DNA from: Leidyana gryllorum EB-2025a
Taxonomy: Eukaryota; Apicomplexa
Length of the DNA stretch: 49,599 bases
Assembly: GCA_048772705.1 (NCBI GenBank)
Contig: JBLWGC010000075.1
Location: 1 to 49,599 of the forward strand
Reading direction: 5' to 3'
Positions within the stretch are counted from its first letter, which is position 1. Every line of letters starts with the position of its first letter. The notes beneath the pieces were generated by a model. It had not been told where the DNA came from. It ran no database searches and saw only the letters and a list, made by a program, of their open reading frames with translations. Shown here piece by piece: positions 42,701 through 49,599 of the stretch. The position numbers were made by a program, and so were the translations under genes.

Positions 42701-45700
42701 TTGAGCCCACTGAGTCTACTGCCAGCCCGACCACTCCGGTTGAACCCACTGAGTCTACTGCCAGCCCGACTACTCCGGTTGAGCCCACTGAGTCTACTGC
42801 CAGCCCGACTACTCCGGTTGAGCCCACTGAGTCTACTGCCAGCCCGACTACTCCGGTTGAGCCCACTGAGTCTACTGCTACCGGCGAGCCAGTCGGAACT
42901 GAAACTGTCATCGTTGAGCCTACCACTGCTGAGTCTACTGCCAGCCCGACCACTCCGGTTGAACCCACTGAGTCTACTGTCAGCCCGACCACTCCGGTTG
43001 AGCCCACTGTGACCTATGTTGGTACCACGGAGACCACCTCGAGTGAAACTCGCCAACCGACCCGGTCGATCACTGCCACCACCACTACTCCGGTTGAGCC
43101 CACTGAGTCTACTGCCAGCCCGACTACTCCGGTTGAGCCCACTGAGTCTACTGCCAGCCCGACTACTCCGGTTGAGCCCACTGAGTCTACTGCCAGCCCG
43201 ACTACTCCGGTTGAGCCCACTGAGTCTACTGCCAGCCCGACCACTCCGGTTGAGCCCACTGAGTCTACTGTCAGCCCGACCACTCCGGTTGAGCCCACTG
43301 AGTCTACTGTCAGCCCGACCACTCCGGTTGAGCCCACTGAGTCTACTGTCAGCCCGACCACTCCGGTTGAGCCCACTGAGTCTACTGCCAGCCCGACTAC
43401 TCCGGTTGAGCCCACTGAGTCTACTGTCAGCCCGACTACTCCGGTTGAGCCCACTGAGTCTACTGTCAGCCCGACTACTCCGGTTGAGCCCACTGAGTCT
43501 ACTGCCAGCCCGACCACTCCGGTTGAGCCCACTGAGTCTACTGCCAGCCCGACTACTCCGGTTGAGCCCACTGAGTCTACTGCCAGCCCGACCACTCCGG
43601 TTGAGCCCACTGAGTCTACTGCCAGCCCGACCACTCCGGTTGAGCCCACTGAGTCTACTGCCAGCCCGACCACTCCGGTTGAGCCCACTGAGTCTACTGC
43701 CAGCCCGACCACTCCGGTTGAGCCCACTGAGTCTACTGCCAGCCCGACTACTCCGGTTGAGCCCACTGAGTCTACTGCCAGCCCGACTACTCCGGTTGAG
43801 CCCACTGAGTCTACTGCCAGCCCGACTACTCCGGTTGAACCCACTGAGTCTACTGCTACCGGCGAACCAGTCGGAACTGAAACTGTCATCGTTGAGCCTA
43901 CCACTGCTGAGTCTACTGCCAGCCCGACTACTCCGGTTGAGCCCACTGAGTCTACTGCCAGCCCGACTTCTCCGGTTGAGCCTACTGTGACCTACGTTGG
44001 TACCACGGAGACCACCTCGAGTGAAACTCGCCAACCGACCCGGTCGATCACTGCCACCACCACCACTCCGGTTGAGCCCACTGAGTCTACTGCCAGCCCG
44101 ACCACTCCGGTTGAGCCCACTGAGTCTACTGCCAGCCCGACCACTCCGGTTGAGCCCACTGAGTCTACTGCCAGCCCGACCACTCCGGTTGAGCCCACTG
44201 AGTCTACTGCCAGCCCGACTACTCCGGTTGAGCCCACTGAGTCTACTGCCAGCCCGACTACTCCGGTTGAGCCCACTGAGTCTACTGCCAGCCCGACTAC
44301 TCCGGTTGAACCCACTGAGTCTACTGCCAGCCCGACTACTCCGGTTGAGCCCACTGAGTCTACTGCCAGCCCGACTACTCCGGTTGAGCCCACTGAGTCT
44401 AGCACCGTGACCCGGACTGACACTCCGGTTGAGCCCACTGAGTCTACTGCTCAGCCCGAACTGAAACTGTCATCGTTGAGCCTACCACTGCTGAGTCTAC
44501 TGCCAGCCCGACCACTCCGGTTGAGCCCACTGAGTCTACTGCCAGCCCGACCACTCCGGTTGAGCCCACTGAGTCTACTGCCAGCCCGACCACTCCGGTT
44601 GAGCCCACTGAGTCTACTGCCAGCCCGACCACTCCGGTTGAGCCCACTGAGTCTACTGCCAGCCCGACTACTCCGGTTGAGCCCACTGAGTCTACTGCCA
44701 GCCCGACTACTCCGGTTGAGCCCACTGAGTCTACTGCCAGCCCGACCACTCCGGTTGAACCCACTGAGTCTACTGCCAGCCCGACTACTCCGGTTGAGCC
44801 CACTGAGTCTACTGCTACCGGCGAACCAGTCGGAACTGAAACTGTCATCGTTGAGCCTACCACTGCTGAGTCTACTGCCAGCCCGACCACTCCGGTTGAA
44901 CCCACTGAGTCTACTGTCAGCCCGACCACTCCGGTTGAGCCTACTGTGACCTACGTTGGTACCACGGAGACCACCTCGAGTGAAACTCGCCAACCGACCC
45001 GGTCGATCACTGCCACCACCACCACTCCGGTTGAGCCCACTGAGTCTACTGCCAGCCCGACCACTCCGGTTGAGCCCACTGAGTCTACTGCCAGCCCGAC
45101 CACTCCGGTTGAGCCCACTGAGTCTACTGCCAGCCCGACTACTCCGGTTGAGCCCACTGAGTCTACTGCCAGCCCGACTACTCCGGTTGAGCCCACTGAG
45201 TCTACTGCCAGCCCGACCACTCCGGTTGAGCCCACTGAGTCTACTGCCAGCCCGACTACTCCGGTTGAGCCCACTGAGTCTACTGCCAGCCCGACTACTC
45301 CGGTTGAGCCCACTGAGTCTACTGCCAGCCCGACCACTCCGGTTGAGCCCACTGAGTCTACTGCCAGCCCGACCACTCCGGTTGAGCCCACTGAGTCTAC
45401 TGCTACCGGCGAACCAGTCGGAACTGAAACTGTCATCGTTGAGCCTACCACTGCTGAGTCTACTGCCAGCCCGACCACTCCGGTTGAGCCCACTGAGTCT
45501 ACTGCCAGCCCGACCACTCCGGTTGAGCCCACTGAGTCTACTGCCAGCCCGACTACTCCGGTTGAGCCCACTGAGTCTACTGTCAGCCCGACTACTCCGG
45601 TTGAGCCCACTGAGTCTACTGTCAGCCCGACTACTCCGGTTGAGCCCACTGAGTCTACTGCCAGCCCGACTACTCCGGTTGAGCCCACTGAGTCTACTGC

Positions 45701-48700
45701 CAGCCCGACTACTCCGGTTGAGCCCACTGAGTCTACTGCCAGCCCGACTACTCCGGTTGAGCCCACTGAGTCTACTGCCAGCCCGACTACTCCGGTTGAG
45801 CCCACTGAGTCTACTGCCAGCCCGACCACTCCGGTTGAGCCCACTGAGTCTACTGCCAGCCCGACCACTCCGGTTGAGCCCACTGAGTCTACTGTCAGCC
45901 CGACCACTCCGGTTGAGCCCACTGAGTCTACTGCTACCGGCGAACCAGTCGGAACTGAAACTGTCATCGTTGAGCCTACCACTGCTGAGTCTACTGCCAG
46001 CCCGACTACTCCGGTTGAACCCACTGAGTCTACTGCCAGCCCGACCACTCCGGTTGAGCCCACTGAGTCTACTGCCAGCCCGACTACTCCGGTTGAGCCC
46101 ACTGAGTCTACTGCCAGCCCGACTACTCCGGTTGAGCCCACTGAGTCTACTGTCAGCCCGACTACTCCGGTTGAGCCCACTGAGTCTACTGCCAGCCCGA
46201 CTACTCCGGTTGAGCCCACTGAGTCTACTGCCAGCCCGACTACTCCGGTTGAGCCCACTGAGTCTACTGCCAGCCCGACTACTCCGGTTGAACCCACTGA
46301 GTCTACTGCTACCGGCGAACCAGTCGGAACTGAAACTGTCATCGTTGAGCCTACCACTGCTGAGTCTACTGCCAGCCCGACCACTCCGGTTGAACCCACT
46401 GAGTCTACTGTCAGCCCGACTACTCCGGTTGAGCCCACTGAGTCTACTGCCAGCCCGACTACTCCGGTTGAGCCCACTGAGTCTACTGCCAGCCCGACTA
46501 CTCCGGTTGAGCCCACTGAGTCTACTGCCAGCCCGACCACTCCGGTTGAGCCCACTGAGTCTACTGTCAGCCCGACCACTCCGGTTGAGCCCACTGAGTC
46601 TACTGCTACCGGCGAGCCAGTCGGAACTGAAACTGTCATCGTTGAGCCTACCACTGCTGAGTCTACTGCCAGCCCGACCACTCCGGTTGAATCCACTGAG
46701 TCTACTGTCAGCCCGACCACTCCGGTTGAGCCCACTGAGTCTACTGCCAGCCCGACTACTCCGGTTGAGCCCACTGAGTCTACTGCCAGCCCGACTACTC
46801 CGGTTGAGCCCACTGAGTCTACTGCCAGCCCGACTACTCCGGTTGAGCCCACTGAGTCTACTGCCAGCCCGACTACTCCGGTTGAGCCCACTGAGTCTAC
46901 TGCCAGCCCGACTACTCCGGTTGAGCCCACTGAGTCTACTGTCAGCCCGACTACTCCGGTTGAGCCCACTGAGTCTACTGCCAGCCCGACTACTCCGGTT
47001 GAGCCCACTGAGTCTACTGTCAGCCCGACCACTCCGGTTGAGCCCACTGAGTCTACTGCCAGCCCGACTACTCCGGTTGAGCCCACTGAGTCTACTGCCA
47101 GCCCGACTACTCCGGTTGAGCCCACTGAGTCTACTGCCAGCCCGACTACTCCGGTTGAGCCCACTGAGTCTACTGTCAGCCCGACTACTCCGGTTGAGCC
47201 CACTGAGTCTACTGTCAGCCCGACTACTCCGGTTGAGCCCACTGAGTCTACTGCCAGCCCGACTACTCCGGTTGAGCCCACTGATCTACTGCCAGCCCGA
47301 CCACTCCGGTTGAGCCCACTGAGTCTACTGTCAGCCCGACCACTCCGGTTGAGCCCACTGAGTCTACTGCAGCCCGACCACTCCGGTTGAGCCCACTGAG
47401 TCTACTGCCAGCCCGACTACTCCGGTTGAGCCCACTGAGTCTACTGTCAGCCCGACCACTCCGGTTGAGCCCACTGAGTCTACTGCCAGCCCGACTACTC
47501 CGGTTGAGCCCACTGAGTCTACTGCCAGCCCGACTACTCCGGTTGAACCCACTGAGTCTACTGTCAGCCCGACTACTCCGGTTGAGCCCACTGAGTCTAC
47601 TGTCAGCCCGACTACTCCGGTTGAGCCCACTGAGTCTACTGTCAGCCCGACTACTCCGGTTGAGCCCACTGAGTCTACTGCCAGCCCGACTACTCCGGTT
47701 GAGCCCACTGAGTCTACTGCCAGCCCGACTACTCCGGTTGAGCCCACTGAGTCTACTGCCAGCCCGACTACTCCGGTTGAGCCCACTGAGTCTACTGTCA
47801 GCCCGACCACTCCGGTTGAGCCCACTGAGTCTACTGCTACCGGCGAGCCAGTCGGAACTGAAACTGTCATCGTTGAGCCTACCACTGCTGAGTCTACTGC
47901 CAGCCCGACCACTCCGGTTGAACCCACTGAGTCTACTGTCAGCCCGACCACTCCGGTTGAGCCCACTGAGTCTACTGTCAGCCCGACTACTCCGGTTGAG
48001 CCCACTGAGTCTACTGCCAGCCCGACTACTCCGGTTGAGCCCACTGAGTCTACTGCCAGCCCGACTACTCCGGTTGAGCCCACTGAGTCTACTGCCAGCC
48101 CGACTACTCCGGTTGAGCCCACTGAGTCTACTGCCAGCCCGACTACTCCGGTTGAGCCCACTGAGTCTACTGCCAGCCCGACTACTCCGGTTGAGCCCAC
48201 TGAGTCTACTGCTACCGGCGAGCCAGTCGGAACTGAAACTGTCATCGTTGAGCCTACCACTGCTGAGTCTACTGCCAGCCCGACCACTCCGGTTGAACCC
48301 ACTGAGTCTACTGTCAGCCCGACCACTCCGGTTGAGCCCACTGAGTCTACTGCCAGCCCGACCACTCCGGTTGAGCCCACTGAGTCTACTGCCAGCCCGA
48401 CCACTCCGGTTGAGCCCACTGAGTCTACTGCCAGCCCGACTACTCCGGTTGAGCCCACTGAGTCTACTGCCAGCCCGACTACTCCGGTTGAGCCCACTGA
48501 GTCTACTGCCAGCCCGACCACTCCGGTTGAGCCCACTGAGTCTACTGTCAGCCCGACCACTCCGGTTGAGCCCACTGAGTCTACTGCTACCGGCGAACCA
48601 GTCGGAACTGAAACTGTCATCGTTGAGCCTACCACTGCTGAGTCTACTGCCAGCCCGACCACTCCGGTTGAACCCACTGAGTCTACTGTCAGCCCGACCA

Positions 48701-49599
48701 CTCCGGTTGAGCCCACTGTGACCTATGTTGGTACCACGGAGACCACCTCGAGTGAAACTCGCCAACCGACCCGGTCGATCACTGCCACCACCACAACTCC
48801 GGTTGAGCCCACTGAGTCTACTGTCAGCCCGACCACTCCGGTTGAGCCCACTGAGTCTACTGTCAGCCCGACCACTCCGGTTGAGCCCACTGAGTCTACT
48901 GTCAGCCCGACTACTCCGGTTGAGCCCACTGAGTCTACTGCCAGCCCGACTACTCCGGTTGAGCCCACTGAGTCTACTGCCAGCCCGACTACTCCGGTTG
49001 AGCCCACTGAGTCTACTGCCAGCCCGACTACTCCGGTTGAGCCCACTGAGTCTACTGCCAGCCCGACTACTCCGGTTGAGCCCACTGAGTCTACTGTCAG
49101 CCCGACCACTCCGGTTGAGCCCACTGAGTCTACTGCCAGCCCGACCACTCCGGTTGAGCCCACTGAGTCTACTGTCAGCCCGACCACTCCGGTTGAGCCC
49201 ACTGAGTCTACTGCTACCGGCGAACCAGTCGGAACTGAAACTGTCATCGTTGAGCCTACCACTGCTGAGTCTACTGCCAGCCCGACCACTCCGGTTGAAC
49301 CCACTGAGTCTACTGTCAGCCCGACCACTCCGGTTGAGCCCACTGAGATCCTCACTGCCACCACCACAACTCCGGTTGAGCCCACTGAGTCTACTGTCAG
49401 CCCGACTACTCCGGTTGAGCCCACTGAGTCTACTGTCAGCCCGACTACTCCGGTTGAGCCCACTGAGTCTACTGCCAGCCCGACTACTCCGGTTGAGCCC
49501 ACTGAGTCTACTGTCAGCCCGACTACTCCGGTTGAGCCCACTGAGTCTACTGCCAGCCCGACTACTCCGGTTGAGCCCACTGAGTCTACTGCCAGCCCG
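39745..49599 (+). CDS. Giant secreted mucin-like protein with 13-residue Thr/Ser/Pro repeats, 3' end outside the window
   Basis: The ATG at 39745 begins a signal peptide (FLVAAYALGLAQA). A ~190-residue Cys-containing domain follows (CRCKQVSSEDFASHHH; EEECKRAYADARTEWCLFGG; NVTNTDCQSLFDKL), then an acidic Cys cluster (CEEQVDECECPEECECVC). From ~residue 255 on it is Thr/Ser/Pro rich, and from 41020 it is built of the 13-residue unit TESTASPTTPVEP or its Val variant, with longer modules interspersed. Dense Thr/Ser and Pro suggest heavy O-glycosylation and a cell-surface or wall role. The frame is open to 44450. There a net 10-nt loss, then single-base losses near 47284 and 47369, shift it; together they make 12 nt and the original frame then runs open to the window end. 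Literal translation would stop at 44949. Confidence 0.85.
40736..41019 (+). other. Single-copy progenitor segment of the mucin repeat modules
   Basis: This part of the mucin-like gene encodes VGSTETTFSMTRQPT and ATGEPVGTESVIV in single, diverged copies. The array downstream carries many near-identical versions of both (VGTTETTSSETRQPT and ATGEPVGTETVIV). It therefore looks like the ancestral source of the interspersed modules. Confidence 0.7.
41020..49599 (+). repeat. 39-bp coding tandem repeat array, continuing beyond the window
   Basis: Roughly 200 copies of a 39-bp unit encoding TESTASPTTPVEP. Units differ mainly at one codon (gcc or gtc, Ala or Val), by silent acc/act at one Thr and by gag/gaa. 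Near-identity over 8.5 kb points to recent expansion or ongoing homogenisation. Two of three sense frames and two antisense frames lack stops in the unit, so large spurious open frames occur here on both strands. Confidence 0.95.
41931..49275 (+). repeat. Interspersed ATGEPVGTETVIVEPTTAES module, 13 copies
   Basis: A ~57-bp insert within the 39-bp array, beginning gctaccggcga. Copies start near 41931, 42345, 42876, 43853, 44814, 45401, 45931, 46308, 46604, 47834, 48210, 48584 and 49211. A damaged copy lies at about 44446. The copies near 42876, 43853, 44814 and 48584 carry, about 138 nt further on, a second module encoding VGTTETTSSETRQPTRS. The copy at 49211 has an in-frame internal deletion of that second module. 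Confidence 0.85.

Noticed and set aside
40762-44034. A ~1090-codon antisense open frame over the mucin repeats, with similar antisense frames of 808 and 776 codons
   Set aside because: They are by-products of a stop-free 39-bp repeat. Their ends fall inside the array, they carry no N-terminal domain, and the sense strand has a signal peptide and a non-repeat Cys domain.
44413-44454. A GT-AG segment in the mucin repeat that could be an intron explaining the frame change
   Set aside because: The segment from the gtgacccgg donor to gctcag is a multiple of three, so splicing it does not restore the repeat frame.
41020-49599. Regularly spaced repeats resembling a CRISPR-like array
   Set aside because: The units abut with no unique spacers, are 39 bp throughout, code in frame for protein and sit in a eukaryotic gene.

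Overview
This is a stretch of a compact, intron-rich eukaryotic nuclear genome, about half G+C, with 22 protein genes (two of them partial) and no rRNA, tRNA, CRISPR or recognisable transposon. Introns are GT-AG and mostly 36-60 nt. Neighbouring genes on one strand are often 11-45 nt apart, and several divergent genes start within 20 nt of each other. In several places a pyrimidine tract plus AG sits just upstream of a start codon with no partner donor site, which looks like spliced-leader trans-splicing. With alveolate-like housekeeping proteins (V-ATPase B, a DECD helicase, an HDEL-tailed Hsp90), this suggests a perkinsozoan or other dinoflagellate-lineage alveolate. That assignment is inference; no spliced-leader gene or rRNA is present to prove it.

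Layout. 1-5.2 kb: the start of an unknown gene, V-ATPase subunit B (minus), a low-complexity protein with a helical C-terminus (plus) and a small membrane coiled-coil protein (minus). 5.2-11.2 kb: a Lys/Ala-rich protein, then an ankyrin-repeat membrane protein. 11.2-17.4 kb: the ribosome-biogenesis factor NOC3 and an unknown coiled-coil protein (minus), then the MYG1 nuclease and a YdcZ-type DMT transporter (plus). 17.4-19.0 kb: the largest gene-free interval. 19.0-27.4 kb: a head-to-tail minus-strand array of a thioesterase, an unknown helical protein, a PPR protein, the tRNA deaminase subunit ADAT2 and a HAD phosphatase. 27.5-36.3 kb: plus-strand UAP56/Sub2 helicase, an ABCG transporter with a large insertion, ER Hsp90 (GRP94) and a small secreted protein. 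36.6-39.1 kb: a Deltex-like RING-DTC ubiquitin ligase (minus) and an unknown Cys-containing protein (plus).

39.7 kb to the window end: a giant secreted mucin-like gene dominated by a 39-bp (13-residue) Thr/Ser/Pro repeat, with longer composite modules interspersed. Single-copy precursors of those modules lie in its own N-terminal part. Three small length changes in the repeat sum to 12 nt and restore the frame, so they are either consensus errors or real lesions.

Functionally the neighbours are mixed. RNA metabolism recurs (NOC3, MYG1, ADAT2, PPR, UAP56), as do secretory and membrane functions (V-ATPase, ABCG, GRP94, mucin). The most informative features are the gene packing with putative trans-splice sites, the Deltex-type ligase, the ADAT2 with an HCE instead of HAE motif, the ABCG insertion and the mucin repeat.
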